From NCBI GenBank assembly GCA_035935465.1, contig DASYXA010000089.1, positions 31,591 through 95,590 of the forward strand: a stretch of 64,000 nucleotides of DNA, read 5' to 3'. Within the stretch, counting starts at the first letter, position 1. Every line of letters begins with the position of its first letter. Below are positions 1 to 7,975 of this stretch, piece by piece. The notes beneath the pieces were generated by a model. That model worked only from the letters and a program-made list of their open reading frames with translations, had not been told where the DNA came from and made no database searches. This DNA comes from UBA4735 sp035935465. GTDB lineage: Bacteria > Chloroflexota > Limnocylindria > P2-11E. Both the position numbers and the translations under genes were made by a program.

Positions 1-211
1 TCTGCGGGTCGCGGCTTGAACTCGGTCGACCTGTGTAGATGCGGACCTGATGCAGCTTGCGGTCCGCACCGGGACGGACCGGGACGAGCACCTCGCCGAA
101 TCGGCGAGGAGAGATCTGACCTCGCGTGCGATCGTCCGCTGGCGTGAAGAACGTTCGACGCGCGTCCTGATACAGGTTCTGCGCATCGATGAAGACAACG
201 ATCCGTGGCAT
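1..211 (-). CDS. NYN/PIN-like domain protein, 3' part cut by the window edge
   Basis: Reading the minus strand from an ATG at 211 gives 70 open codons that run off the left edge. The N-terminus reads MPRIVVFIDAQNLYQDARR, the typical first strand and FIDxxN metal-site motif of NYN (LabA/DUF88-like) RNase-fold proteins. Later come RGQISPRRFGEVLV and HQVRIYTGRP, matching the second strand region. Such proteins are predicted metal-dependent ribonucleases. A TACGTT hexamer lies 6 nt upstream of the ATG, so the mRNA may be leaderless. A perfect 7-bp hairpin (224-240) overlaps the promoter region. The family call rests on about 70 residues; the C-terminal half is outside the window. Confidence 0.72.
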   Translation of the reverse strand, partial: MPRIVVFIDAQNLYQDARRTFFTPADDRTRGQISPRRFGEVLVPVRPGADRKLHQVRIYTGRPSSSRDPQ

Positions 212-217
212 GGAGGG

Positions 218-223
218 AACGTA
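218..223 (-). promoter_or_regulatory. Leaderless-type -10 (TACGTT) for the NYN gene
   Basis: On the minus strand TACGTT is followed by 6 nt and the ATG at 211. No -35 was recognised. Confidence 0.45.
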
Positions 224-276
224 CGGCGGCCTCGCCGCCGTGTCACTACGGCGCGGTCTTGTCAGCCGGCACATGG

Positions 277-316
277 AAAAAAAGACCCCGCCAGTTCGCT
301 TTCGCGGACGGCGGGG
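277..316 (-). terminator. Rho-independent terminator after the S9 peptidase gene
   Basis: On the minus strand CCCCGCC pairs with GGCGGGG around a 17-nt loop and is followed by TCTTTTTTT. It lies about 80 nt downstream of the S9 peptidase stop and just upstream of the NYN promoter, so it separates the two transcription units. Confidence 0.85.
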
Positions 317-397
317 AAGATTGCCTAACAGGATAGCCGGGAAGGTGAGGTCGTCGGCGATAGTACGACGGACCTACCGAGCAACCGAACGGCCGTG

Positions 398-2254
398 CTA
401 TGAGCCCACCAGCTGCTGCGTGAGGAACTCGACGATCCGCGCGTGGGCCCGATCCTGGTTCGCGCGCTTCGTGAAGCCATGGCCCTCGTCCTCGAAGACC
501 ATGTACTCGACCGGCACGCCGCGGGCGCGGAGCCGCTCGACGACCTGATCGGACTCCTCCTTCGGGACGCGCGGATCGTTCGTGCCCTGCACCACGAGCA
601 TCGGGCAGCGGACCTTGTCCATGTGGTTGATCGGCGAGCGCTCCACGAGCTTCGCGCGATCGGTCTCGAGGTCGCCGATCCAGAGCTTCAGGAACCGCCG
701 CCAGTTCGGCTGGGCATGCTCGATCATCGTGACGAGGTTCGCGACGCCGAACACGTCGACCGCGCAGTTCCAGCGGTCGGGCATCGTCGTGACGCACACG
801 AGCGTCGCGAACCCGCCGTACGAGCCGCCGTACACCGCCAGGCGCTGCGGATCGATGCGCGGGTCGGCCGCCATCCAGTCGGCGACCGCGCGGAGATCCC
901 GCGCGTCGATGCCACCCCAGTCGCGGTGGATCGCCTTCTGCCAGCGCAGGCCGTAGCCCGTGGAGCCGTGGATGTTCGGCACGACGAGCGTGATGCCGCG
1001 GTCGACGAGCGACTGGAGGTACGCCATGCGGTCCGGGAATCCGGGGCGCGACTGGCCCTCAGGGCCGCCGTGCGGGTAGAGGACCGCGGGGGTGCGGCCG
1101 GCCGCGCCGTTGGGGCGGAAGACGAAGCACGGGATGTCCCCGTCGGCGGCCGCGATCCGGATGAGCTCGGGCTCGACCAGGTCGGAGGCCCGCACGGTGC
1201 GCGCGGTCTCGAACACCTTCCGGGCCTCGCCGGTGCGCAGATCGAGCACCCAGAGCTGCGGCGCGTCGGTCGCCGATGTGCGGTGGTACGCCGCGAGCGA
1301 TCCGTCGGCGGAGAGGATCAGGTCCTCGCACACGCCCCCGAGCGCGCGCTCGCCCCCGCGCTTCCGGTCCCGTTGCCAGCGGAGCGTCGAGTAGCCGTCC
1401 TCGTTCACCGACCAGATCTGGGCCCGACCATCGGCCGACGACGCGGCGAGCTCGACGTCCCACTCCGGAGCGTCGATGATCTCGCGCGCGCCGGTCGTCG
1501 CGTCGTACGCCGCGAGGTAGAGGTGCTCGCGCCCGGCGTCGGTCATCCCGAGCGGCCGGCCGTCGGCCAGCCACCCCGCGGGCACGTTCGAGACGTCGCT
1601 CCCATCTTCAGGACGGTGCGTGGTCAGGTGCCGCAGCGCGCCGGACGCGGCGTCGACGATGAACAGGTCCTGATCCGTGTTGGCCTGCACGCGCATCACG
1701 AGGAGCGCCTGCCCGTCGGGCGACCAGCCGCCGGCGACGTACCAGGTCGGACCGGCCACGAGGACCCGCTCGGTCGCGGTCTCGACGTCCTCGACGACGA
1801 TGTCCATGTCGGTGGGCTGGCGCGCGTTCGACGAGAATGCGACGCGCTTCCCGTCCGGCGAGGTCGCGTTCCACGACAGGAGCCGCTGCACGCGCTCGCC
1901 GTCGCTCCACGAGAGCTTCTCGACCCGCTCGTCACTGCGCGCGACGTACAGCTGGTGGAGCTCGGTGCCGCCGCGATCCGCCGCGCCGATCAGGTCGCCG
2001 CGCTTCGACCAGCTGAGCGAGCGGAGCGCGGCGCCATCGACGCCGAGCGCCGGCGACGGCTTGCCTGGCTTCGCGAGCGGCAGCGTCCAGGCGGAGTACG
2101 TGCCGAGGCCGAGATCGGCGATGAACGCGAGGGTGCCGTTGTCGGGCGAGATCGCGAGCGCCGAGCGGCACGAGAACCGGCGGGTCGTGTGCGGGATCGG
2201 CGCGATGCGCTCGCGAGGCTCGAAGTCGGACATCGGCCGGACCACGAGCGGCAT
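398..2254 (-). CDS. S9 family peptidase (prolyl oligopeptidase/acylaminoacyl-peptidase type)
   Basis: A 618-residue serine peptidase. The N-terminal ~370 residues carry WD40/TolB-like propeller repeats (SPDGKRVAFSS, WSPDGQALL). The C-terminal alpha/beta-hydrolase domain has the HGGPEG oxyanion motif, the nucleophile elbow GGSYGG, an aspartate in GTNDPRVP and the catalytic histidine in DEGHGF. No signal peptide is seen, so a cytosolic peptide hydrolase is likely. The longest start is ATG 2254, but TAGGAT at 2258-2253 lies 7 nt before an in-frame GTG at 2245, so a leaderless start three codons in is also plausible. A second S9 peptidase lies at 30950-32944. Confidence 0.93.
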   Translation of the reverse strand: MPLVVRPMSDFEPRERIAPIPHTTRRFSCRSALAISPDNGTLAFIADLGLGTYSAWTLPLAKPGKPSPALGVDGAALRSLSWSKRGDLIGAADRGGTELHQLYVARSDERVEKLSWSDGERVQRLLSWNATSPDGKRVAFSSNARQPTDMDIVVEDVETATERVLVAGPTWYVAGGWSPDGQALLVMRVQANTDQDLFIVDAASGALRHLTTHRPEDGSDVSNVPAGWLADGRPLGMTDAGREHLYLAAYDATTGAREIIDAPEWDVELAASSADGRAQIWSVNEDGYSTLRWQRDRKRGGERALGGVCEDLILSADGSLAAYHRTSATDAPQLWVLDLRTGEARKVFETARTVRASDLVEPELIRIAAADGDIPCFVFRPNGAAGRTPAVLYPHGGPEGQSRPGFPDRMAYLQSLVDRGITLVVPNIHGSTGYGLRWQKAIHRDWGGIDARDLRAVADWMAADPRIDPQRLAVYGGSYGGFATLVCVTTMPDRWNCAVDVFGVANLVTMIEHAQPNWRRFLKLWIGDLETDRAKLVERSPINHMDKVRCPMLVVQGTNDPRVPKEESDQVVERLRARGVPVEYMVFEDEGHGFTKRANQDRAHARIVEFLTQQLVGS

Positions 2255-2258
2255 CCTA
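2253..2258 (-). promoter_or_regulatory. -10 element TAGGAT fused to the DUF72 stop codon
   Basis: The TAG stop of the upstream DUF72 gene (2256-2258) forms the first three bases of TAGGAT. Seven nt later comes the GTG at 2245, codon 4 of the longest S9 peptidase reading. Confidence 0.45.
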
Positions 2259-3155
2259 GCCCGCGTCCGCGGCCAGCAGCTTCGCCATGTCGGCGGCGTT
2301 CGTCACGGCCTTGTCGCCGTAGCAGTTGTTCATGAGGACGTGGACCTCCTCGGTCTCGTCGGCGAGGTGTCTGATCTTGGCGAGCCACTCGGCGAGCTCC
2401 TCGTTCGAGTACGAGTAGTCGAACCGCTCGGCCGCGGAGAGGCCCTTCTTCTTCCAGTTCTCGGCGTTGCGTCCGTGGAACCGGACGATCGCGAGCCGCT
2501 CCGAGGTCGCGGCCGCGACCGGCGGCACGCTCGACGGGAAGCCCTGCGGCTCGTCCACGGCGACGTAGGTGAGGCCGTTGTCCGCCAGGAACGTCAACGT
2601 CTCGGCCCGGTTGCGCTCGCTCATCCAGGTCTCGTTGCGGAACTCGACGGCGAGGCGGTCGTCGGGCAGGCGCTCGCGCGCGTGCAGGATCTCGTCCTTG
2701 TTCCGGTGTGAGATCACGAACCAGTCGGGGTACTGCAGGAGGATCGCGCCGAGCTTGCCGGCCGTCCGCAGCGGCTCGAGGGCGACCCAGAAGCGCGCGT
2801 GGATCTCGTCGCGGATCTCGGCCGGGAGATCCTTCGGATAGAGCCGCCGCTTGTCCCGGGCCGCGGCCGGGAGCGACTCGCGGATGTTCTTCGGCAGCCG
2901 CTGCGGATCGATCGGGTGCGTCGTGATCGTGCCGAAGGCCTTGAAGTCCATGGTGAAGCCGGCTGGCGTGCGCTCCGTCCAAAGCTGCGCCTGCTTCGGG
3001 TCCGGGAGCGCGTAGTACGCCGCGTCGTTCTCGACCACCGGGAACCGGTCGGCGTAGAACCGGAGGCGCTCGTCGGCCTTCTTCGCGACCTGCTCGGGAT
3101 ACCAGCCCGACGCGAGGAGCGTGGGATCGGTCCACGAGCACGTGCCGACCTTGAT
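2256..3155 (-). CDS. DUF72 family protein
   Basis: About 300 residues. The family signature begins at VGTCSWTDP and continues through AVEFRNETW, YVAVDEPQG, VRFHGRN and FDYSYSNEELAEW, all typical of the DUF72 TIM-barrel family (YecE-like), whose function is unknown. The reading frame is open far upstream, but no ATG, GTG, TTG or CTG lies close to the conserved start. The nearest candidate is ATC at 3155, 8 nt after a CAGGTT hexamer. The start is therefore uncertain; the family call is firm. It lies between the sugar transferase and the S9 peptidase on the same strand. Confidence 0.85.
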   Translation of the reverse strand: MKVGTCSWTDPTLLASGWYPEQVAKKADERLRFYADRFPVVENDAAYYALPDPKQAQLWTERTPAGFTMDFKAFGTITTHPIDPQRLPKNIRESLPAAARDKRRLYPKDLPAEIRDEIHARFWVALEPLRTAGKLGAILLQYPDWFVISHRNKDEILHARERLPDDRLAVEFRNETWMSERNRAETLTFLADNGLTYVAVDEPQGFPSSVPPVAAATSERLAIVRFHGRNAENWKKKGLSAAERFDYSYSNEELAEWLAKIRHLADETEEVHVLMNNCYGDKAVTNAADMAKLLAADAG

Positions 3156-3163
3156 CCGTCCCG

Positions 3164-3169
3164 AACCTG
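3164..3169 (-). promoter_or_regulatory. Possible -10 (CAGGTT) before DUF72
   Basis: CAGGTT on the minus strand is 8 nt upstream of the ATC that immediately precedes the conserved DUF72 N-terminus. It is a weak match to TANNNT. Confidence 0.25.
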
Positions 3170-3199
3170 AGCGCTCCGCGCCCGGGGGCCCGGCCCTGG

Positions 3200-4321
3200 C
3201 TATTCGGCCTTCTCCGGATAGAGGCTCGGATCGAGCTCCTCGGCCTTCGCGCTGCGCTGCGACAGGGCGAGCACGACGACACCGAACAGCACGAGCACGC
3301 CGACGAAGGCGTAGGTCTGCGCGCGGCCGCTCGACAGGAACGCGAGCGCGCCGAGACCGAGGGTGATCGCGTAGATGAGCAGCACGGCCTGGCGGTGCGA
3401 CAGGCCGACGTCGAGCAGCTTGTGGTGGAAGTGGCCGCGATCGGGCGCGAACGGCGCTTGGCCCGTGACGAGGCGGCGGACGATCACGTAGAAGGTGTCG
3501 ATGATCGGCACGCCGAGGACGAGGAGCGCCGCCGCGACCTTCGCGGTGCCGAAGATCGACAGCACCGCGAGCATGGTGCCGACGAACGCGACGCCGGTCG
3601 TGCCGAGGAACACCTTCGCCGGATGGACGTTGAAGACGAGGAAACCCGCGATCGCGCCCGCGAGCGTGAAGTTCATCCACGCCACGAACGGCTCGTTCAC
3701 CGCCGGCAGGAGCGCGGTGGCGCCGAGGGCGACGGCCGCGATGGCCGCGACGCCGGCGGCCAGGCCGTCGAGCCCGTCGATGAAGTTCAGGGCGTTGTTC
3801 ATGCCGACGATCCAGAAGACCGTGAATCCGATCGCGATCGGCGGCGCGAGCTGGATGAGCCCGTCCCCGCGCGGGTCGTTGATGAAGTCGACGCGGATGC
3901 CGGCCGCGACGATGATCGCCGCGATCGCGAAGTAGCCGAGCAGCTGCCAGCGAGCCCGCAGGTCGAGGGCGTCGTCGAGCACGCCGACGGCGAGCCCGAG
4001 GAATGCGGCCATCGCGGTGAGCGTGAAGCGCGGCGTGCGGACCTCCTCGGGGATGAGGAACGGGTGACCGTTCAGCCGGTCGACGAGCCAGAACGCGAAC
4101 ACCGCGAGCCCGAACGCGATCGCGATCCCGAGGCCGCCGATCCGCGGGATCGGCTCGGGATGCGTCCGCCGGCCACCGGGTGTGTCCAGGAGCCCGATCC
4201 GGCGGGCGAGCGCGCCGACGATCGGCGTCACCGCGAGCGCGATGAGGAACGCGAGCAGCGCCGAGCCGGCGAACAGCAGGAGCGTGCTCGCACTGACCGT
4301 GACGGAGAGGAACGGATCCAT
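3200..4321 (-). CDS. MraY/WecA/TagO-type undecaprenyl-phosphate sugar-1-phosphate transferase
   Basis: A 373-residue polytopic membrane enzyme with about ten hydrophobic segments. Family motifs are DTPGGRRTHPEPIPRIGG near the N-terminus, VGVLDDALDL, NALNFIDGLDGLAAG and the C-terminal DRGHFHHKLLD loop. It should transfer a sugar-1-phosphate (probably GlcNAc-1-P) from a UDP-sugar to undecaprenyl phosphate, starting cell-wall polymer or glycan synthesis. The MraY MurNAc-pentapeptide specificity is less likely, as this is not in a mur/dcw cluster. Its ATG shares one base with the upp stop (TGATG), so translation is probably coupled. Confidence 0.93.
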   Translation of the reverse strand: MDPFLSVTVSASTLLLFAGSALLAFLIALAVTPIVGALARRIGLLDTPGGRRTHPEPIPRIGGLGIAIAFGLAVFAFWLVDRLNGHPFLIPEEVRTPRFTLTAMAAFLGLAVGVLDDALDLRARWQLLGYFAIAAIIVAAGIRVDFINDPRGDGLIQLAPPIAIGFTVFWIVGMNNALNFIDGLDGLAAGVAAIAAVALGATALLPAVNEPFVAWMNFTLAGAIAGFLVFNVHPAKVFLGTTGVAFVGTMLAVLSIFGTAKVAAALLVLGVPIIDTFYVIVRRLVTGQAPFAPDRGHFHHKLLDVGLSHRQAVLLIYAITLGLGALAFLSSGRAQTYAFVGVLVLFGVVVLALSQRSAKAEELDPSLYPEKAE

Positions 4322-4950
4322 CAGCTCGTACCGAACTGGCGGTCGCCGGCGTCGCCGAGGCCGGGGACGATGTAGCCCTTCTCGTTCAGGCGCTCGTCGA
4401 GCGCCGCGACGTGGACCGGGACGTCAGGATGCGCGTCGCTCAACGCCCGCACGCCCTCGGGCGCCGCGATCAGGCCGACGTACTTCACCCGGCGCGCACC
4501 CCACCGCTTGAGGATCTCGATCGTCGCGACGGACGAGCCGCCGGTCGCGAGCATCGGGTCGAGGACCAGGCAGACCTGCGCGGTCGCCTCCGACGGGAGC
4601 TTGTTGTAGTACTCGATCGGCCGGAGCGTGTGCTCGTCGCGGAACAGGCCGATGTGCCAGACCTGCGCCTCCGGGATGAGCTGCAGCGCCGCCTCGACCA
4701 TACCGATGCCCGCTCGCAAGACCGGCACCAGACCGATCGTCTGGCTCAAGCGCGCCCCGGTATATGGGGCGAGCGGCGTCCGCACCTCGGCCGGAACGGT
4801 CGACAGGTCGGCGGTCGCCTCGTAGAGGACGAGCAGCGCGATCTCGTGGACCAGCCGCCGGAACTCCGGAGGCGGCGTCCGCTCGTCACGAAGGCGCGTG
4901 ACCTTCTCCTTGACGAGCGGGTGGGTCGAGACGTGGAGCTGGTCGGTCAG
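4321..4950 (-). CDS. upp: Uracil phosphoribosyltransferase
   Basis: Converts uracil and PRPP to UMP in pyrimidine salvage. The 209-residue length fits the family. The PRPP loop is DPMLATGGSSVATI, and the uracil-binding C-terminus YIVPGLGDAGDRQFGT is intact. The only start that keeps the normal N-terminus (HPLVKEKVTRLRDERT) is a CTG at 4950 overlapping the glyA stop as CTGA; no ATG, GTG or TTG lies nearby in frame. Translation probably depends on coupling to glyA. Upstream glyA and downstream sugar transferase form one run of overlapping genes. Confidence 0.93.
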   Translation of the reverse strand: MTDQLHVSTHPLVKEKVTRLRDERTPPPEFRRLVHEIALLVLYEATADLSTVPAEVRTPLAPYTGARLSQTIGLVPVLRAGIGMVEAALQLIPEAQVWHIGLFRDEHTLRPIEYYNKLPSEATAQVCLVLDPMLATGGSSVATIEILKRWGARRVKYVGLIAAPEGVRALSDAHPDVPVHVAALDERLNEKGYIVPGLGDAGDRQFGTS

Positions 4951-6215
4951 GCTCGGGCCGGCTCGCGGGTGGTCGGGGATATCCCGGGCACCGGGAACCG
5001 GCGCGTCAGGTCGAGCACCTCGTCGGCGATCTGCTTCGCGATCGTCTCGTCCTTCGCCTCGCGCAGGGCGCGGGCGATGAGCGCGCCGATACGCTCCATC
5101 TCGGCTTCCTTCATCCCGCGCGTCGTGATCGCGGGCGTGCCGATGCGGATGCCCGACGCGGTCCCCGGCTTCTGCGGGTCGTACGGGATGGTGTTCTTGT
5201 TCACGGTGATCCCGACCGCATCGAGGAGCTTCTCCGCCGCCTTGCCGGTGAGGCTCATCGGCCGGACGTCGACGAGCATGAGATGGTTGTCGGTGCCGCC
5301 CGATACGACGCGGAGCCCGGCGCCCGCGAGCGCCGCGGCGAGCGTCGTCGCGTTCGCGCGGATCTGCTTCGCGTAGGTCCTGAACTCCGGCGTCGCCGCT
5401 TCCTTGAGCGCGACGGCCTTGCCGGCGATGACGTGCATGAGCGGGCCGCCCTGCGCGTACGGGAACACCGCCTTGTCGACCGCCTTCGCGTACTCCTCGG
5501 TGCAGAGGATCATCCCGCCGCGCGGGCCACGGAGCGTCTTGTGCGTCGTGGTGGTCACGATCTGCGCGTGTGGCACCGGGTTCGGATGCTCCCCCGCCGC
5601 GACGAGACCGGCGAAGTGCGCCATGTCGACCATCAGGAGCGCGCCCACAGCGTCGGCGATCGCCCGAAGGCGCGCGAAGTCGAAGAACCTTGGATACGCG
5701 GTCGCGCCGGCCACGATGAGCTTCGGGTGGTGCTCCGTCGCGAGGGCTTCGAGCGCGTCGTAGTCGATGGTCTCGTCGTCGCGCTTCACCCCGTACGGCA
5801 CGAACGTATAGAGCTGGGCCGAGAAGTTCACCGGGGAGCCGTGGGTCAGGTGGCCGCCCTGATCGAGGGCCATGCCGAGCACCACGTCGCCCGGCTTGAG
5901 GATCGCGGCGTAGGCCGACATGTTCGCCTGCGCGCCGGCGTGCGGCTGGACGTTCGCGTGCTGCGCGCCGAACAGCGCCTTCGCGCGCTCGATCGCCAAT
6001 GACTCGGCGACGTCGACCCACTCGCAGCCGCCGTAGTAGCGGTGCCCCGGGTAGCCCTCGGCATACTTGTTCGTGAGCACGCTGCCGACCGCGTCCAGGA
6101 CCGCCTGGCTCGTGTAGTTCTCGGACGCGATGAGCTCGATCTTCTCGACCTGCCGCTTGCGTTCGCTCTCGATCGCCGCGTAGATCTCCGGATCGATCCG
6201 TTCGAGCTCGCTCAT
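4947..6215 (-). CDS. glyA: Serine hydroxymethyltransferase
   Basis: A PLP enzyme interconverting serine plus tetrahydrofolate with glycine plus methylene-tetrahydrofolate in the cytosol. The 422-residue protein has IASENYTS, NKYAEGYPGHRYYGG, LDQGGHLTHGSPVNFSAQ and the PLP-lysine motif TTTTHKTLRGPRGG. A good Shine-Dalgarno run (GGTGAAAGGGAC) directly precedes the ATG, in contrast to the leaderless-type starts elsewhere. It overlaps rpiB upstream by 4 nt and upp downstream. Confidence 0.97.
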   Translation of the reverse strand: MSELERIDPEIYAAIESERKRQVEKIELIASENYTSQAVLDAVGSVLTNKYAEGYPGHRYYGGCEWVDVAESLAIERAKALFGAQHANVQPHAGAQANMSAYAAILKPGDVVLGMALDQGGHLTHGSPVNFSAQLYTFVPYGVKRDDETIDYDALEALATEHHPKLIVAGATAYPRFFDFARLRAIADAVGALLMVDMAHFAGLVAAGEHPNPVPHAQIVTTTTHKTLRGPRGGMILCTEEYAKAVDKAVFPYAQGGPLMHVIAGKAVALKEAATPEFRTYAKQIRANATTLAAALAGAGLRVVSGGTDNHLMLVDVRPMSLTGKAAEKLLDAVGITVNKNTIPYDPQKPGTASGIRIGTPAITTRGMKEAEMERIGALIARALREAKDETIAKQIADEVLDLTRRFPVPGISPTTREPARA

Positions 6216-6661
6216 GTCCCTTTCACCTTTTCCAGATCTTCGATCTGCTTGCGCCGGCGCTCGTGCCGCTCGCCTTGGACCGTCGCGCCGAGGTAGGCGT
6301 CGACAACGGATTTCGCGAGCTCGATCCCGATCACCCGCTCGCCGAGGGTGAGCAGATTGACGTTCACGTGCTCGACGGCGTCGCGCGCGGACCACTCGTT
6401 GTCCACGACCGCGGCACGCACGCCCGCGATCTTGTTGGCGGCGACGGCCGGGCCGATCCCGGAGCCGCAGCAGAAGATGCCGCGCTGGTAGCGGCCGCCC
6501 GCGATCGCGCGGGCGAGCGGCTCGACGATGAGCGGGTAGTCGTCATCGGGGTCGTTCTCGGGCGAGAGGTCATCGACCTGATGCCCGTTGAGCCGGAGAT
6601 GGTGCGCGACCTGGTCTCTCAGGTCCACGCCCGCGTGATCGGCCGCGATGCCGATCCTCAC
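6212..6661 (-). CDS. rpiB: Ribose-5-phosphate isomerase B
   Basis: Interconverts ribose-5-P and ribulose-5-P in the pentose phosphate pathway. The 149-residue LacAB/RpiB fold shows ADHAGVDLRDQV at the N-terminus, the active-site cysteine and phosphate loop in CCGSGIGPAVAANK, and NLLTLGERVIG. It starts at GTG 6661, overlapping the tsaC stop (GTGA), and ends overlapping glyA. Its place between tsaC and glyA is a widely conserved gene order. Confidence 0.95.
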   Translation of the reverse strand: MRIGIAADHAGVDLRDQVAHHLRLNGHQVDDLSPENDPDDDYPLIVEPLARAIAGGRYQRGIFCCGSGIGPAVAANKIAGVRAAVVDNEWSARDAVEHVNVNLLTLGERVIGIELAKSVVDAYLGATVQGERHERRRKQIEDLEKVKGT

Positions 6662-7260
6662 GAGTACGACTCCACGCCGAGCAGCGCTTCCTCGAGCTGC
6701 GCCTTCGAGATCGCGCCCTCGCGCAGGACGGTGAGCGGCTCGGTCGTACAGTCCACGATCGTCGAGCTCTGCCCGATCGGCGTCGGGCCGCCGTCGAGGA
6801 TGATCGACACGCGGCCGTCGAGCTGCTCCTGGACCTGCTGCGCGGTCTTCGACTCCGGCTTGCCCGAGCGGTTGGCGCTCGTGACCGGCAGACCGCCCCC
6901 GCTCGCGGCGATGATCCGTCGCGCGACGTCGTTCGCCGGGACGCGGAACGCGATCGTCCCGCGGCGCGGCGCGACCAGCACGATCGTCAGCGGACCGGGC
7001 CAGAACCGCGCGGCGAGCGCGCGCGCGGCCGGCGTGACCATCGCGCTCGCCTCGAGGTTCATGGCGTCGGACAGCAGGATGGGGATGCGCTTGTCCTTCG
7101 GGCGGTCCTTCGCGAGGTAGAGCTTGCGAAGATGGTCATGGCCGGCGGCGAGGCCGTAGACGGTGTCGGTGGGAAATGCGACAAGCTCCCCGTTCGCGAG
7201 CGCGGTCGCGGCCTCTTCCACCGCCCCTGGCGCGTCCGCCGGAAGGAGGCGGGTCTTCAC
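6658..7260 (-). CDS. tsaC: L-threonylcarbamoyladenylate synthase (Sua5/YrdC family)
   Basis: Makes threonylcarbamoyl-AMP for the t6A37 modification of ANN-decoding tRNAs. The 200-residue YrdC domain has FPTDTVYGLAAG, the KRP-type nucleotide-binding stretch KDRPKDKRIPILL, WPGPLTIVL and the SANRSG loop. The C-terminal Sua5 domain is absent, so this is the short TsaC-type form. GTG 7260 lies 7 nt after TATCAT, a clear leaderless-type promoter that starts the tsaC-rpiB-glyA-upp run. Confidence 0.94.
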   Translation of the reverse strand: MKTRLLPADAPGAVEEAATALANGELVAFPTDTVYGLAAGHDHLRKLYLAKDRPKDKRIPILLSDAMNLEASAMVTPAARALAARFWPGPLTIVLVAPRRGTIAFRVPANDVARRIIAASGGGLPVTSANRSGKPESKTAQQVQEQLDGRVSIILDGGPTPIGQSSTIVDCTTEPLTVLREGAISKAQLEEALLGVESYS

Positions 7261-7267
7261 TCCACCG

Positions 7268-7273
7268 ATGATA
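7268..7273 (-). promoter_or_regulatory. Leaderless-type -10 (TATCAT) for tsaC
   Basis: TATCAT on the minus strand, then 7 nt, then the GTG start at 7260. Confidence 0.6.
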
Positions 7274-7302
7274 ACGAGGCCGGCCCGTCCGGAAACGCGG
7301 CC

Positions 7303-7788
7303 TCAGCGCGGCGGACGGACGTCCGTTGTTGCCGGGGTTCGGTCGTATTCACCTCCGAGCGAACGAAGCAGAAAGATCGCGACGCCGTATGCGAGCAGCA
7401 GTCCCAGCGCCGCAAGGATGATCAGCGCGATCCGACCGGCTAGATCGGCACGTTGCGATTCCAAGAAGAGCGGGAGAGCGAAACATCCGAATGTGACACC
7501 GGCGTAAAGCGCTGCGGTCCATCGATAGCCAAGCCGACGCCCGAACCAAAGGTCAAGCAGGTGGCGCCGCGCGAGCCACAACAGGAGAAAGATCGTCGCG
7601 GGCCATGCGTCGATCACGAACGTCCAGATCGCGGCGGCCGCGATCACGCCGCTGACGATCACTCTCGTTCGAAGACCGAACTTCATTCCGAATGGCGAGC
7701 TCGAGTCCAAGACCGCGAGTGTGACGACGCTCAGCGGGATCACGATGAGCAGGTTCGCGGCGAGCAAGACGTAGTCTGCGGTGGTCAC
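7303..7788 (-). CDS. Small integral membrane protein, unknown function
   Basis: 161 residues from a GTG at 7788. Four or five hydrophobic segments can be seen (for example LLAANLLIVIPLSVVTLAVL, IFLLLWLARRHLLDLWFG, IALIILAALGLLLAYGVAIF). There is no recognisable family or catalytic motif. It sits 43 nt upstream of tsaC and directly after a broken YjbR/MmcQ remnant. Its codon use is slightly less GC-rich than its neighbours, perhaps indicating a recent insertion; that is a visual impression only. Confidence 0.6.
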   Translation of the reverse strand: MTTADYVLLAANLLIVIPLSVVTLAVLDSSSPFGMKFGLRTRVIVSGVIAAAAIWTFVIDAWPATIFLLLWLARRHLLDLWFGRRLGYRWTAALYAGVTFGCFALPLFLESQRADLAGRIALIILAALGLLLAYGVAIFLLRSLGGEYDRTPATTDVRPPR

Positions 7789-7789
7789 T

Positions 7790-7975
7790 TCAGATGCCCC
7801 GTCGCTCGTCCAGCGCTTTCACCATGGTCTTCGGCGCGACCACGCGATAACTCTCGTGGACCCAGTCGTTTCAATTCGGAGAGCAGCGAGTCGCTGACGG
7901 TGTTCGTTCGTAGAGACATCCAGCCGGCCTTGCCGAGGCCGATACACGTTCGCGTGCGTGCGCAGCGCGGCGTCA
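7790..7975 (-). pseudogene. Truncated, frameshifted YjbR/MmcQ-family remnant
   Basis: The minus strand encodes GLGKAGWMSLRTNTVSD in one frame and WVHESYRVVAPKTMVKALDE ending in a TGA (7790-7792) in the next frame. Together these match the C-terminal third of MmcQ/YjbR-like DNA-binding-fold proteins (...KxGWxxL...ESYRLVAPK...). A one-base shift around 7865-7885 joins them, and the N-terminal two thirds are missing because prmC ends at 7973. No start codon is available, so this looks like a decayed gene; an assembly error could also give the shift but not the truncation. Confidence 0.65.

Noticed and set aside
224..240. CGGCGGC-CTC-GCCGCCG hairpin as a terminator
   Set aside because: It lies upstream of the NYN start with no U-tract; the real terminator is at 277-316.
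443..2335. 630-codon plus-strand ORF opposite the S9 peptidase
   Set aside because: Arg/Ala/His-rich composition typical of an antisense shadow in GC-rich DNA; the minus strand encodes an unmistakable peptidase.
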